Source of the DNA: Octadecabacter sp. SW4
GTDB lineage: Bacteria; Pseudomonadota; Alphaproteobacteria; Rhodobacterales; Rhodobacteraceae
Length of the DNA: 64,000 nt
Direction of reading: 5' to 3'
Assembly: GCF_008065155.1 (NCBI RefSeq)
Contig: NZ_CP042819.1
Coordinates: 3,096,501-3,160,500 of the forward strand
In this document: positions 1 to 8,568 of the stretch, piece after piece
How positions within the stretch are numbered: the stretch's first letter is position 1
Layout of the letters: each line of letters opens with the position of its first letter
Position numbers and translations under genes: made by a program
The notes under the pieces: generated by a model
Seen by the model: the letters and a program-made list of their open reading frames with translations, nothing else
Database searches by the model: none
Told to the model about the DNA's origin: nothing

Positions 1-172
1 TCGTCAGCCGGGGCGTGGCCTTGCGAGAGATGATCAAAGCCAGCAGATAGGCCGCCACCAGAATACCAAACTGCGACCAGGCCGCCGGACTTAGCAACCA
101 GTCACGCGCAAGCGCGATCCCCTGATCCAGATACCCTTGGATCATCGCGACAATATCATTGCCTTGGCCCAT
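1..172 (-). CDS. Membrane protein, N-terminal fragment (possibly MscS-type channel)
   Basis: Reading frame entering from the left edge; only the first 57 codons are in the window. The ATG lies at 170-172. The visible protein starts MGQGNDIVAMIQGYLD and runs into a hydrophobic segment (about residues 34-49, FGILVAAYLLALIISR) followed by basic residues, as expected for a first transmembrane helix. The SPAAWSQFGILVAAYLLA region resembles the N-terminus of small-conductance mechanosensitive channels of Rhodobacteraceae, but that is recall of family style. The channel domain is outside the window. It is transcribed in the same direction as the crotonase/SDR pair upstream of it, 57 bp away. Confidence 0.5.
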   Translation of the reverse strand, partial: MGQGNDIVAMIQGYLDQGIALARDWLLSPAAWSQFGILVAAYLLALIISRKATPRLT

Positions 173-229
173 CACACCCTCCGCGCCGGTTCGCATCGGT
201 TTTGCACTGCTTTGACGCAGCGCACAACG

Positions 230-835
230 TTAGATCATTGCCTTTATCTGCGCCAAGAGGCCCGTTTTGGCGGTCTTGGCAGGTTCGCTCAGCGCATCAA
301 TCGCTGGCCCAAGCGCGGTCTGATCAGTGACCACCCGATCAACCATCCCAAAGGCGAAGGCTTCGGCGGTGGTCAGTTTGGCACCGGTCAATAGTATCAT
401 CTTCGCGCGCGCTGGCCCGACAAGGGCACGCAGGCGGGCAGGGTCAGATGGCTGCGGCAAGACGCCCATTTTGACCACGGGATAAAAGAACTTCGCGCCG
501 TCTACGGCCAGACGCAGATCGCAGGCCAGCACCATGCCCAGCGCGCCACCCGCGACCGTGCCATTGAGCGCCGCAATGGTCAGCCCAGGAAATCCCGCAA
601 TTGCACCTGATAGCTTTTCCCAAGCGGGGCTGGCGGCAAGTCCACGCGCCACCGCCTCAAGGTCAGCACCGGCACTGAAAACCCGGCCTTCCCCTGTAAA
701 AACAATTACTTGAGCGTTCGTGGCAAGCACCGCATCAGTCAGTTCGTTCAGCATACCTTCGGTCAGCGCATTCGCCTTGTCAGCCCGCGCAAGGGTCAGC
801 GTCAGCACGCCATCAGCGGTCGCACTGCGGATCAT
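230..835 (-). CDS. Crotonase-fold (enoyl-CoA hydratase/isomerase family) protein lacking catalytic glutamates
   Basis: Protein of 201 residues with the crotonase fold. The first oxyanion-hole segment is visible (FSAGADL, about 53-59), as is the second (NGTVAGGALG, about 90-99), followed by the conserved ACDLRLA. It is shorter than a typical hydratase (about 255-260 residues) and lacks most of the C-terminal helical part. Aligned by eye to mammalian enoyl-CoA hydratase, the two acid/base glutamates are replaced: Glu144 by Gly (GGALG) and Glu164 by Val (FYPVV). Hydratase chemistry is therefore unlikely. A thioesterase, isomerase or non-catalytic role remains open. Its ATG overlaps the TGA of the upstream SDR gene (ATGA), so the two are translationally coupled. 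Confidence 0.85.
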   Translation of the reverse strand: MIRSATADGVLTLTLARADKANALTEGMLNELTDAVLATNAQVIVFTGEGRVFSAGADLEAVARGLAASPAWEKLSGAIAGFPGLTIAALNGTVAGGALGMVLACDLRLAVDGAKFFYPVVKMGVLPQPSDPARLRALVGPARAKMILLTGAKLTTAEAFAFGMVDRVVTDQTALGPAIDALSEPAKTAKTGLLAQIKAMI

Positions 836-1581
836 ATCAACCCCACCGTGCGGCGAATTTCGGGATCACGCAGTGATATATCATCGCCAAGAAAACCGTC
901 TGCTGCCGGGGAACACATCCAAACCAGGGCCTGCGCTGGCCATTCGGGCGCAATGTGATCGGACCAGTCAAGCTGGCTGACCGGATTGATGCCCGAGTCC
1001 TTGATCTCGCGCTGCATATCGGTTGCGACGGTGCCGGGCGACAGGCCGAGTACACGCACACCGTGCTGGCGATATTCCTTGTCGGCCACACGCGTCAGCA
1101 TATAGGCACCCGCCTTGGACGAACAGTAAGCCGACCAGCCTTCGACCGGCCCATGTGCCGCACCCGACGATATGGTGATAATCGTGCCGCGCCCCTGCTT
1201 TTGCATGACAGGCAGAACAGCATGCATCCCGTGGAACACCCCCTTGAGGTTGACATCAATCAGCGCGCCCCATGCGTCAGGGTCCGTGTCGGCCAATTGG
1301 CCAATCGGATCAATGACACCTGCATTGCCAACGAACACATCAAGGCGGCCAAAACGCTGCAAGGTCTTGTCCACAGCGGCTCCCATCGACGTGCGGTCGC
1401 TTACGTCACACGCAATGGCGATGGCATTCGGGCCAATGTCGGCGGCAAGTGCGGCGAGGGCCTCAGCGCTGCGTGCCAACAGCGCAACCCTGGCCCCCTG
1501 CGCGGCAAATGCCCGCGCCGCCGCGGCCCCAATTCCGCGGCTTGCACCCGTAATCATCACGGCTTGATCTGTCATATCCAT
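832..1581 (-). CDS. Short-chain dehydrogenase/reductase (SDR) family oxidoreductase
   Basis: Classical SDR of 249 residues. The NAD(P)-binding TGASRGIG motif is at about residues 11-18, NAG at about 86-88, and the catalytic Ser and YxxxK (YCSSK) at about 143-158. A GTVATDM segment follows the active site as in the family. The substrate cannot be read from sequence. It is first in a two-gene unit with the crotonase-fold gene, whose start overlaps this stop by 4 bp, which suggests a role in acyl-CoA or hydroxyacyl metabolism (inference). The start codon faces the divergent DUF2125 gene across a 128-bp intergenic region that could hold both promoters. Confidence 0.9.
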   Translation of the reverse strand: MDMTDQAVMITGASRGIGAAAARAFAAQGARVALLARSAEALAALAADIGPNAIAIACDVSDRTSMGAAVDKTLQRFGRLDVFVGNAGVIDPIGQLADTDPDAWGALIDVNLKGVFHGMHAVLPVMQKQGRGTIITISSGAAHGPVEGWSAYCSSKAGAYMLTRVADKEYRQHGVRVLGLSPGTVATDMQREIKDSGINPVSQLDWSDHIAPEWPAQALVWMCSPAADGFLGDDISLRDPEIRRTVGLI

Positions 1582-1709
1582 GCTTCATCCCTTTCACATC
1601 TTTCCAACCTGCTAATCTGCCCCTACCTAAAGGTCCAGATTTCCTGACCTTGACCTTAGGGGGCAGGCATTGGACATTTACGTCATTGGATATCAGGAAA
1701 GGTTTTCAA

Positions 1710-3230
1710 ATGATCGTTTTCAAAGGTGCACGCAGCGCGGTTTGTCTGGCCGCAATCTTGGCAGGTTCGACCGCTTTCGCAGAAGTCACCGCGCAGCAGG
1801 TATGGGATAACTGGAAAGATCAGTTGGACCTTTACGGCGAAGGCGGCGTGACCATCGGCAGCGAAACGATGTCCGGTAGCACGCTTACCGTAAGCGACCT
1901 TTCGATCCAGATGAGCGACCCGGAAGCAAACATCACCGCCACCCTTGATGAAATCCAGCTTAGCGAGATGGGCGATGGCACAGTGTCGATCACGATGTCC
2001 GATACCTATCCCATGACAGTGACCTTCACCCCCACGTCTGGCGATCCGACCACCCTGAATATCGTCGCACGCAACGAGGGCATGTCGGTGATCGTCAGCG
2101 GCACACCGGACGTCATGGAATACGCCCTCAACGCGCCAAGCTACGTGATCGCGCTTGAAGGGATCGCAGGTGACGGCGCCGACGAAATCGACATCAACGC
2201 CGCTGCGGTTACCATGACCAATCTGTCGGGCACATACGTCACCCGCTCAGACAATCTGCAACGGGTGGACTACGCCCTTGCGGTCGAATCCGTTGATATC
2301 GCGGCTGACGTGAGCGAACCGGGCGGTGACGGCATGTTCGTGATGAACGGCACCTTTGCCGATGTGACAGCACAGGCAAAGATTGCCCTCCCGATCGATA
2401 TGGATATGGACGCGCCCGAAACCGCATTTATTGACGGGTTGTCGATCGCAGGCGGCTATTCCTTCGGCGCGACCAGCTATGACTTTGCAATCGATGCTGA
2501 CGGCGAACAGGCCGACGGCGCCGCCAGCATCGAAGGTGGGTCGCTGACCGTCGCAATGGACATTGACGGGTTGCTTTACCAAGGCGAAACCCGTGGACTG
2601 AATGTCCTGCTCAACATTCCGGGCGAACTGCCTTTCCCTGTTGAGGCCCAATTGGGCGCTTATGGTTTTGCGATGGAAGTCCCCCTCAGCAGCGCCGACG
2701 AACCGCGTGATTTCGCACTGTCTCTGAACATTGCCGATCTTGCCGTCAGCAACGGCATTTGGAACATGGTCGATCCCGGCGAAATTCTGCCACGCGATCC
2801 GGCCACCGCATCTCTTGCACTGTCGGGCACAGCGACCCCATTTTTTGATCTGCTTGATCCCGAACAGGCGCAGGCCGCCGCCATGTCCGATATCCCGGGA
2901 GAGCTGAACAGCCTTTCGCTTGATAGCTTGAAACTGGCGATTGCCGGTGCGCTGATCACTGGTGACGGCAGCTTTACCTTTGATAACGACGACCTTGCCA
3001 CCTTTGACGGCTTTCCCCGCCCAGAGGGGGCGCTTGAGCTGAGTATCAACGGCGTGAACGGCCTGATCGACAAGCTGATCCAGATGGGCCTGTTGCCCGA
3101 GGAACAGGCGATGGGCGGGCGCATGATGCTGGGTATGTTCGCTACCCCGGTCGGCGATGATATGCTGACCTCGACCATCGAAGTGAATAGCGAAGGACAT
3201 GTGTTGGCCAACGGCCAACGCCTGCGCTAG
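1710..3230 (+). CDS. DUF2125-family exported protein, copy 1
   Basis: Start chosen at ATG 1710, preceded by AGGAAAGG (about 1695-1702). The frame is open further upstream to a TTG at 1650, but that would bury the signal peptide. The 506-residue product begins with a clear Sec signal (MIVFKGARSAVCLAAILAGS, cleavage near AFA|EV). The rest is mostly beta-rich with alternating Asp/Thr/Ser and no Cys, as in DUF2125 proteins of Rhodobacteraceae. Function is unknown and location is presumably periplasmic or outer-membrane associated. It ends VLANGQRLR, identical to the ending of the next gene, its tandem paralogue 69 bp downstream. A weak promoter candidate is TTGACC at 1650-1655 with GACATT at 1673-1678 (17-bp spacing). 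Confidence 0.8.
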   Translation: MIVFKGARSAVCLAAILAGSTAFAEVTAQQVWDNWKDQLDLYGEGGVTIGSETMSGSTLTVSDLSIQMSDPEANITATLDEIQLSEMGDGTVSITMSDTYPMTVTFTPTSGDPTTLNIVARNEGMSVIVSGTPDVMEYALNAPSYVIALEGIAGDGADEIDINAAAVTMTNLSGTYVTRSDNLQRVDYALAVESVDIAADVSEPGGDGMFVMNGTFADVTAQAKIALPIDMDMDAPETAFIDGLSIAGGYSFGATSYDFAIDADGEQADGAASIEGGSLTVAMDIDGLLYQGETRGLNVLLNIPGELPFPVEAQLGAYGFAMEVPLSSADEPRDFALSLNIADLAVSNGIWNMVDPGEILPRDPATASLALSGTATPFFDLLDPEQAQAAAMSDIPGELNSLSLDSLKLAIAGALITGDGSFTFDNDDLATFDGFPRPEGALELSINGVNGLIDKLIQMGLLPEEQAMGGRMMLGMFATPVGDDMLTSTIEVNSEGHVLANGQRLR

Positions 3231-3299
3231 ATGTTTTCCGTAATGTGAGGCGTCGCGCCAGACTGCGCGGCCCAATTTTCTGTCAAAGGACTCCGGCTT

Positions 3300-4823
3300 A
3301 TGACCCTGCGCACACGCGTTTCCACACTTTCCCTGATCGCCGTTGGTTTCGGCGCGACCACCGCAATGGCCGAAGTTTCGGCCGCTGACGTCTGGTCGAA
3401 CTACGATGCCTATCTCGCTTCGGTTGGTGGCGCCATATCGGGCGACCTGTCGACAAGCGGCGCCGTCACAACAATCGCGAACGCCAAGGTGGATTTTGTT
3501 CTGCCGTTTGGCTTTGGCAATATCGCGGTGGCTGTTTCTGACATCACGATGACAGAAACCGGCGATGGGGCCGTAACAATTACCTACCCTTCGCCGATGA
3601 CCGTCGCCGTATCCGGCAACCTGCAAGAAGTTGGCGCGTTTGCTGCGACGGTCCAAAGCGAACAGGACGCTTATGTCGTCACCGCATCCGGTGACGCGGG
3701 CGATGTGACCTACACGGGCACGGCCACCAACATGACCTATACCCTACGTGATATCACATTTGATGGCAGCGAAGACTGGACGATTGATGCAACCGGCACC
3801 ATCGCCAGTTTCAGCTATGAAACCCGCGTGACCGAAGGCAACCTGATCACCGCGCAAAGCACGCAAACGATGGGCGAAAACGCTTATTCTTTCAACATTG
3901 TAGGCCCTGATGGACTCAAGTCGACCAACACCGGCAGCTATGGCACCACGGATGCGACGATGTCGCTTGCGCTGCCCGTTGGCGGCTCGGATATCATGAA
4001 CCTGTCACAGGCAATCCGTGACGGCCTGTCAGTCGATATCGCATCGCGCGGCACTGGGTCACAAGGCACCGCGACAACAACGATGAACGGCCAGATCGTG
4101 ACCGATCAGGACACGACCACTGGTGCATCCGAAGTCACGCTCCGCTTGGGTGAAGACGGGCTGGCGGTTGTTGGCAGTGTCGAAGATATCGCGGTGGCCA
4201 TGACGATGGCAGAACTGATGCCTTTTCCCATCGAAGCCGCGATTGAACAAATCACCGCAAATTACGCCCTGCCCGTGAACGCATCAGAGGCACAGCAGGA
4301 ATTCCGCTATGCGTTTGGTCTGAACGGCATCACGGTCAGCGAAGAAATCTGGGGGCTGTTTGACCCATCCGGGGAACTGCCACGCGATCCGGCGACCGTC
4401 GCACTTGATCTGTCCGGCTACGGCGTGACTGGCCTTGATCTGCTGGATATTGCGGCGATGATGTCTTTGTCCCCAGGTGGCGATGTACCTGTGCTGGTTG
4501 ACGAAGTGACGCTGAACAGCATGACAATTGCCGCCGCCGGTGCCGAAGTCACTGCCGCGGGTGCCTTTAGCCTCGACAATACCGATATGGCGACCTTCCA
4601 AGGGTTTCCGCGTCCCGAAGGTGCGCTTGAAATGACGTTGACAGGCGTCAACGGGTTGATGGACAAACTTTCCGCGCTCGGCTTCATCCCCGAGGAACAA
4701 TTGATGACACCCCGCTTGATGCTGGGCATGTTTGCGACACCTGTCGGTGACGACGAATTGACGTCGACGATCGAAATCAACGGGGAAGGCCACGTTCTCG
4801 CCAACGGCCAGCGCCTGCGTTAA
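3300..4823 (+). CDS. DUF2125-family exported protein, copy 2
   Basis: 507 residues, starting at ATG 3300 with AAAGGA about 11 bp upstream. A signal peptide (MTLRTRVSTLSLIAVGFGA, cleavage near AMA|EV) is followed by VSAADVWSNY, matching VTAQQVWDNW at the same point in copy 1. The last roughly 80 residues are about three-quarters identical between the two copies by eye (for example FPRPEGALE, LMLGMFATPVGDD, EGHVLANGQRLR). The N-terminal two-thirds align only loosely, apart from islands such as LPRDPATV. This is an old tandem duplication with a constrained C-terminal part. Function is unknown; both members are probably exported and may act together. Confidence 0.8.
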   Translation: MTLRTRVSTLSLIAVGFGATTAMAEVSAADVWSNYDAYLASVGGAISGDLSTSGAVTTIANAKVDFVLPFGFGNIAVAVSDITMTETGDGAVTITYPSPMTVAVSGNLQEVGAFAATVQSEQDAYVVTASGDAGDVTYTGTATNMTYTLRDITFDGSEDWTIDATGTIASFSYETRVTEGNLITAQSTQTMGENAYSFNIVGPDGLKSTNTGSYGTTDATMSLALPVGGSDIMNLSQAIRDGLSVDIASRGTGSQGTATTTMNGQIVTDQDTTTGASEVTLRLGEDGLAVVGSVEDIAVAMTMAELMPFPIEAAIEQITANYALPVNASEAQQEFRYAFGLNGITVSEEIWGLFDPSGELPRDPATVALDLSGYGVTGLDLLDIAAMMSLSPGGDVPVLVDEVTLNSMTIAAAGAEVTAAGAFSLDNTDMATFQGFPRPEGALEMTLTGVNGLMDKLSALGFIPEEQLMTPRLMLGMFATPVGDDELTSTIEINGEGHVLANGQRLR

Positions 4824-4831
4824 CCGGTTCC

Positions 4832-4853
4832 GGGGGCTGCGCTGGCAGCCCCC
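4832..4853 (+). terminator. GC-rich hairpin after DUF2125 copy 2
   Basis: A perfect 9-bp stem (GGGGGCTGC / GCAGCCCCC) with a GCTG loop starts 8 bp after the stop of the DUF2125 gene. It is followed by ATTGCAC rather than a T-run, so it is a weak intrinsic terminator or an mRNA 3'-stabilising stem. Confidence 0.45.
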
Positions 4854-4920
4854 ATTGCACCCTCCCCCTTGCGAGGCACCACATTGCGGACTACCTCAGG
4901 GCCAGATATCAGGAGCCCGC

Positions 4921-6267
4921 ATGCCAGAACCTCTCGCCACTCTCGCTGACCGATTGCTTGACGCCGCGCGCAAGGCCGGTGCCGACACTGCCGACGTGAT
5001 CGTCGTGGATGGCACATCGGTGTCGATCGACGTGCGTGGCGGCGCACTGGAACAGGCGGAACGCAGCGAAGGCATTGATATCGGGTTGCGCGTGATGATT
5101 GGCCGGCGGCAGGCAAATGTGTCGGCCTCTGACACGCGCCCGGATACCATGCAGCAAATGGCGCAGCGCGCCGTGCTGATGGCCCGCGAAGCGCCCGAGG
5201 ATCCCCATATCGGCCTCGCCGATCCATCACAATTTGCAACGGACACGGATACGGCAAGCCTTGACCTCTTCGACCCGGGCGCCGAACCGGATCCGCAAGC
5301 CCTGCAAGACGCCGCCGCTCGCGCCGAGGCCGGCGCACAGGCAAACCCCGGGATCAGTCAGGTGCAATCAGCCAGTGCATCCTATGGCCGTCGCCGCGTT
5401 CACCTCGGCACCAGCAACGGGTTTTCCGCCGGATACGCACGCACGGGCCACAGCCTGTCGTGCGTCGCAATCAGCGGCACAGGTGCAAACATGGAGCGCG
5501 ACTATGACTTCGACAGCCGCGTCTATGGTAGCGACATGCGCCGCCCTGAAGACATCGGAACCGAGGCCGCAGCCCGCGCCGTGGCCCGTTCGGGGGCGCG
5601 CAAACCTAAGACCGGCGCATATCCGGTCCTTCTCGACGAACGCATCGCCGGTTCGTTAATCGGACACCTGCTCTCAGCGGTAAATGGTGCAATGGTCGCG
5701 CGCGGATCAAGCTGGCTGCGCAATGCCATGGGAGAACAAATATTGCCCACAGGCCTTAGCCTCATCGAAGACCCGCACCGCGCGCGCATCGCCGCATCGC
5801 GACTATTCGATGGCGAGGGCCTACCAACAACCAGACGCGCAATCGTCGATAACGGCGTGCTGACCGGCTGGACCCTCGATCTGGCCACAGCGCGCCAGTT
5901 GGGCATGACCAGCACCGCAAACGCTTCGCGCAGCACCTCCTCGGCCCCGTCACCCGGTTTGACGAATATCGCGCTCACCCAAGGCGAAAAATCCCCTGCC
6001 GCATTGATGGCAGAGATGGGAACCGGCCTGCTTGTGACGTCGATGATCGGCTCGACGATCAATCCCAACACCGGTGATTATTCGCGCGGTGCCAGCGGGT
6101 TCTGGGTTGAGAACGGCGAAATAACCTATGCCGTCAATGAATGCACCGTCGCCGGAAATCTGCGCGATATGCTGAAGCGGCTGACACCGGCCAACGATGC
6201 GCAATCGCATCTGACGCGGGTCGTGCCCTCGCTGCTGGTCGAAGGAATGACCCTTGCCGGCAACTGA
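4921..6267 (+). CDS. pmbA: PmbA/TldE-type metalloprotease subunit
   Basis: 448 residues from ATG 4921, with AGGAG about 8 bp upstream; the frame is open earlier but without a ribosome site. It matches the TldD/PmbA family: an N-terminal helical region with DGTSVSIDVRGGALEQAERS (about 29-48), a central SNGF segment (about 163-166) and a C-terminal beta-rich half with SGFWVENGEITYAVNE. There is no HExxxH motif, as expected of the TldE (PmbA) partner. TldD carries that motif and is not in the window. TldD/TldE heterodimers degrade unfolded peptides and are known from microcin B17 maturation and CcdA turnover. Its 3' end overlaps the next gene by 14 bp. Confidence 0.88.
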   Translation: MPEPLATLADRLLDAARKAGADTADVIVVDGTSVSIDVRGGALEQAERSEGIDIGLRVMIGRRQANVSASDTRPDTMQQMAQRAVLMAREAPEDPHIGLADPSQFATDTDTASLDLFDPGAEPDPQALQDAAARAEAGAQANPGISQVQSASASYGRRRVHLGTSNGFSAGYARTGHSLSCVAISGTGANMERDYDFDSRVYGSDMRRPEDIGTEAAARAVARSGARKPKTGAYPVLLDERIAGSLIGHLLSAVNGAMVARGSSWLRNAMGEQILPTGLSLIEDPHRARIAASRLFDGEGLPTTRRAIVDNGVLTGWTLDLATARQLGMTSTANASRSTSSAPSPGLTNIALTQGEKSPAALMAEMGTGLLVTSMIGSTINPNTGDYSRGASGFWVENGEITYAVNECTVAGNLRDMLKRLTPANDAQSHLTRVVPSLLVEGMTLAGN

Positions 6268-7024
6268 TCTTGATCTGCTGGTGGACGCCGCGCGTGCTGC
6301 CGGGGACATCGCGACCGCCCACTTTGCCGAATCGCCCGAGGTTTGGGACAAACCCGATGGTGCTGGCCCGGTGACCGAGGCCGATCTGGCCGTCGACACC
6401 ATGCTGCGCAACACATTGTGCGCCGCGCGCCCCGATTATGGCTGGCTGTCTGAAGAAACCGAAGACACGCCTGCCCGTCTGACCACCGACCGCCTGTTCA
6501 TCGTCGACCCGATCGACGGCACGCGGGCATTCATCGAAAAAAGCAAGGACTGGTCGCATTCTCTTGCCATTGCACAGCGCGGAGAAATCACGGCGGCGGT
6601 AATCTATTTGCCCCTGCGCGATCTGCTGTTTGCAGCCCAAAAAGGGGGTGGTGCAACGCTGAACGGCGCTCCTATCACGACGACAGTGCAGGCAAGCCTG
6701 GACGCCAGCAACGTGCTGGCCACCCGCCCCAACATGGATCCGAAACATTGGGAAAACGGTGCGCCTTCGTTCAAACGCCACTTTCGCTCGTCGCTTGCCT
6801 ACCGCATGGCCCTGGTTGCAAACGGGCAGTTCGACGCGATGCTGACACTGCGCCCGACATGGGAATGGGACATTGCCGCAGGCACGCTGATCGTGACCGA
6901 GGCCGCGGGCACCGCCACCACCCGCAAGGGCGCGCCGCTGAGGTTCAACAACCCGCATCCGCAAGTGGACGGGGTTATTGCAGGTGGCGGACTTCATGCA
7001 CCGCTGCTCGCCGCCCTCGCCTGA
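6254..7024 (+). CDS. cysQ: Inositol-monophosphatase family / CysQ-like 3'(2'),5'-bisphosphate nucleotidase
   Basis: 256 residues. The start is TTG 6254, inside the 3' end of pmbA, with GAAGGA 7 bp upstream; no ATG in this frame is suitably placed. All Li+-sensitive phosphatase signatures are present: EE in WLSEETED (about 64-71), the DPIDGTRAF metal-binding motif (about 85-93) and WDIAAGTLIVTEAAG near the C-terminus (about 205-219). The family hydrolyses PAP/PAPS or inositol phosphates; the CysQ call fits closest but the substrate is inferred. Translational coupling to pmbA is likely. Confidence 0.85.
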   Translation: MPATDLDLLVDAARAAGDIATAHFAESPEVWDKPDGAGPVTEADLAVDTMLRNTLCAARPDYGWLSEETEDTPARLTTDRLFIVDPIDGTRAFIEKSKDWSHSLAIAQRGEITAAVIYLPLRDLLFAAQKGGGATLNGAPITTTVQASLDASNVLATRPNMDPKHWENGAPSFKRHFRSSLAYRMALVANGQFDAMLTLRPTWEWDIAAGTLIVTEAAGTATTRKGAPLRFNNPHPQVDGVIAGGGLHAPLLAALA

Positions 7025-7091
7025 TCGCTTTACCACATCACCCCAAAGCCCTAGGTTGCCCCCGAACACCGTTTTGCAACATGAGGCTTCC

Positions 7092-7337
7092 ATGACCCAA
7101 CGCCTGCACCTCGTCTTTGGTGGCGAATTGATCGACCCGACCAAAAACGCATTCAAGGATGTGAACGACATCCATATCGTCGGCATGTTTCCCGACTACG
7201 AGACCGCCTTTAATGCGTGGAAGGAAAACGCCCAGCGCACCGTGGATAACGCCCATATGCGTTATTTCATCGCGCATATTCACCGTCTGCGCGACGAGGG
7301 CGTCGAGGCCTCGCCAACCGAAGAACTGGGCAGCTAG
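7092..7337 (+). CDS. DUF4170 domain-containing small protein
   Basis: 81 residues from ATG 7092 (the frame is open further upstream, but the conserved domain begins here). The compact sequence contains FGGELIDPT and a helical region with AFNAWKENAQRTVDNA, followed by YFIAHIHRL; no signal peptide or membrane segment. It matches the DUF4170 family, which in alphaproteobacteria commonly sits directly before the waaA-like and lpxK genes, as it does here (10 bp to the next gene). Function is unknown; the conserved position suggests a cytosolic accessory role in lipid A/Kdo assembly (inference). Confidence 0.8.
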   Translation: MTQRLHLVFGGELIDPTKNAFKDVNDIHIVGMFPDYETAFNAWKENAQRTVDNAHMRYFIAHIHRLRDEGVEASPTEELGS

Positions 7338-7347
7338 GCACACCCGA

Positions 7348-8565
7348 ATGGCGCGCGCCCTTTCGCTTCGCTCGCTCATTGGCCAACGTCCCGCAAAGGA
7401 TGCGCCCAAACAAGAAGGCGTGGCACGCCCCAATCGACCCGGCGGGCCGTTGATCTGGTTTCACATTGGGGCAGGTGGCAACCTGCGGGCTATCACAACC
7501 CTTGCCAGTCGGTTTGCCAGTGAAAGTGATCAAGCAACGTTTCTTATCACCGGCGCGCTGCTTGATTCGGGCGCGATCCCCGAAAACCGGCACGTGATTT
7601 TCCAGCCCGATCCGCCCAACACGCAAACCGGCGCGCGGGCGTTTATGGATCACTGGCACCCCGACATGTTGTTTTGGATGCAGGATACGCTGTTGCCTGT
7701 CTTGCTGGCCGAATGCGTCGCGCGCAAATGCCCGATGGTTCAGTTGAATGCCAAACAAACAACAGCCTTGAACTGGGCGGGGCGTTGGAAACGGGTCGCC
7801 TCACGCGCAATTCTGGAAGAATTTACGGCGGTCATGGCCGTGGACACGGGTGCCGCAGCGCGGTTGCGGCGCGCAGGATACAATCCGGATCGGATCGAAG
7901 TGACGGGCGCGCTGGAAGAAGAAAGCATCGCCCTGCCGTTCAATGAAGCCGAGCGCAACGAGATGGCGGCATTGATTGGCGCGCGCCCGGTGTGGTTCGC
8001 ATCTGACCTTGCCGCCAGCGAAATCGAAGCGATTGCCGAAGCCTATCAATTGGCCAGCAAACGTGGCTATCGACTGTTGCTGGTGATCACGCCGCGAGAC
8101 GTCAACGATTCCGCCGATATGGCACAGAAACTGCGTGATCTTGGCCTGCAGGTCGGCGTGCGTGGTGATGGTGACGAACCGCACGACGAAATGCAGATCT
8201 ATATTGCCGATCTCGATAACGAACACGGTCTTTGGTATCGTCTTGCCCCCGTGACCTTTATGGGCGGCACGCTGGCGGGCAGCGCCAGTCGGTCCCCGTT
8301 CGAAGCCGCAGCGCTTGGGTCCGTGGTGATCCACGGCCCTGCAACGGGACGGCACGGCACGGCTTATGAACGGTTAACCGCCGCAGCGGCGTGCCGCGCG
8401 GCCAACACACCAGAACGCCTTGCCGAGGCCGTGGGGCTTATGAACACGCCCGATCGCATGGCGCAAATGGCCCAAGCGGGCTGGGCTGTCGTGACCGACG
8501 GCGCAGAGGTCACCAATCGCGTGCTGGCGATGATCCGCGCGCACCTTGACGCAAAAGGGGGCTAG
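7348..8565 (+). CDS. WaaA/KdtA-like Kdo transferase homologue with substituted active-site residues
   Basis: 405 residues from ATG 7348, 10 bp after the DUF4170 stop; the ribosome site is weak. The order of elements follows WaaA (Kdo transferase): an N-terminal GT-B half with WFHIGAGGN (about 37-45), a linker, and a C-terminal half with GGTLAGSASRSPFEAAALG corresponding to the donor-binding GG...NPLE region. The HxxSVGE motif that carries the catalytic Glu in WaaA reads HIGAGGN, so Glu is replaced by Asn45. The METELWP motif reads MQDTLLP. The SPFE glutamate is kept. It lacks an obvious N-terminal membrane anchor. Position before lpxK supports a role in lipid A core assembly, but activity may differ from canonical WaaA. 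A second, canonical waaA may exist elsewhere. Confidence 0.75.
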   Translation: MARALSLRSLIGQRPAKDAPKQEGVARPNRPGGPLIWFHIGAGGNLRAITTLASRFASESDQATFLITGALLDSGAIPENRHVIFQPDPPNTQTGARAFMDHWHPDMLFWMQDTLLPVLLAECVARKCPMVQLNAKQTTALNWAGRWKRVASRAILEEFTAVMAVDTGAAARLRRAGYNPDRIEVTGALEEESIALPFNEAERNEMAALIGARPVWFASDLAASEIEAIAEAYQLASKRGYRLLLVITPRDVNDSADMAQKLRDLGLQVGVRGDGDEPHDEMQIYIADLDNEHGLWYRLAPVTFMGGTLAGSASRSPFEAAALGSVVIHGPATGRHGTAYERLTAAAACRAANTPERLAEAVGLMNTPDRMAQMAQAGWAVVTDGAEVTNRVLAMIRAHLDAKGG

Positions 8566-8568
8566 GTC

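Noticed and set aside
1646..1657. Tandem GACCTT repeats with an AAGGTC inverted copy before DUF2125 copy 1
   Set aside because: Too short and degenerate to call an operator; one copy overlaps the candidate -35 element.
2247..3656. 469-codon open frame on the minus strand across both DUF2125 genes
   Set aside because: It is antisense to two genes with signal peptides and conserved ends, spans their intergenic region, and encodes a low-complexity His/Gly/Arg-rich product typical of shadow frames in GC-rich DNA.
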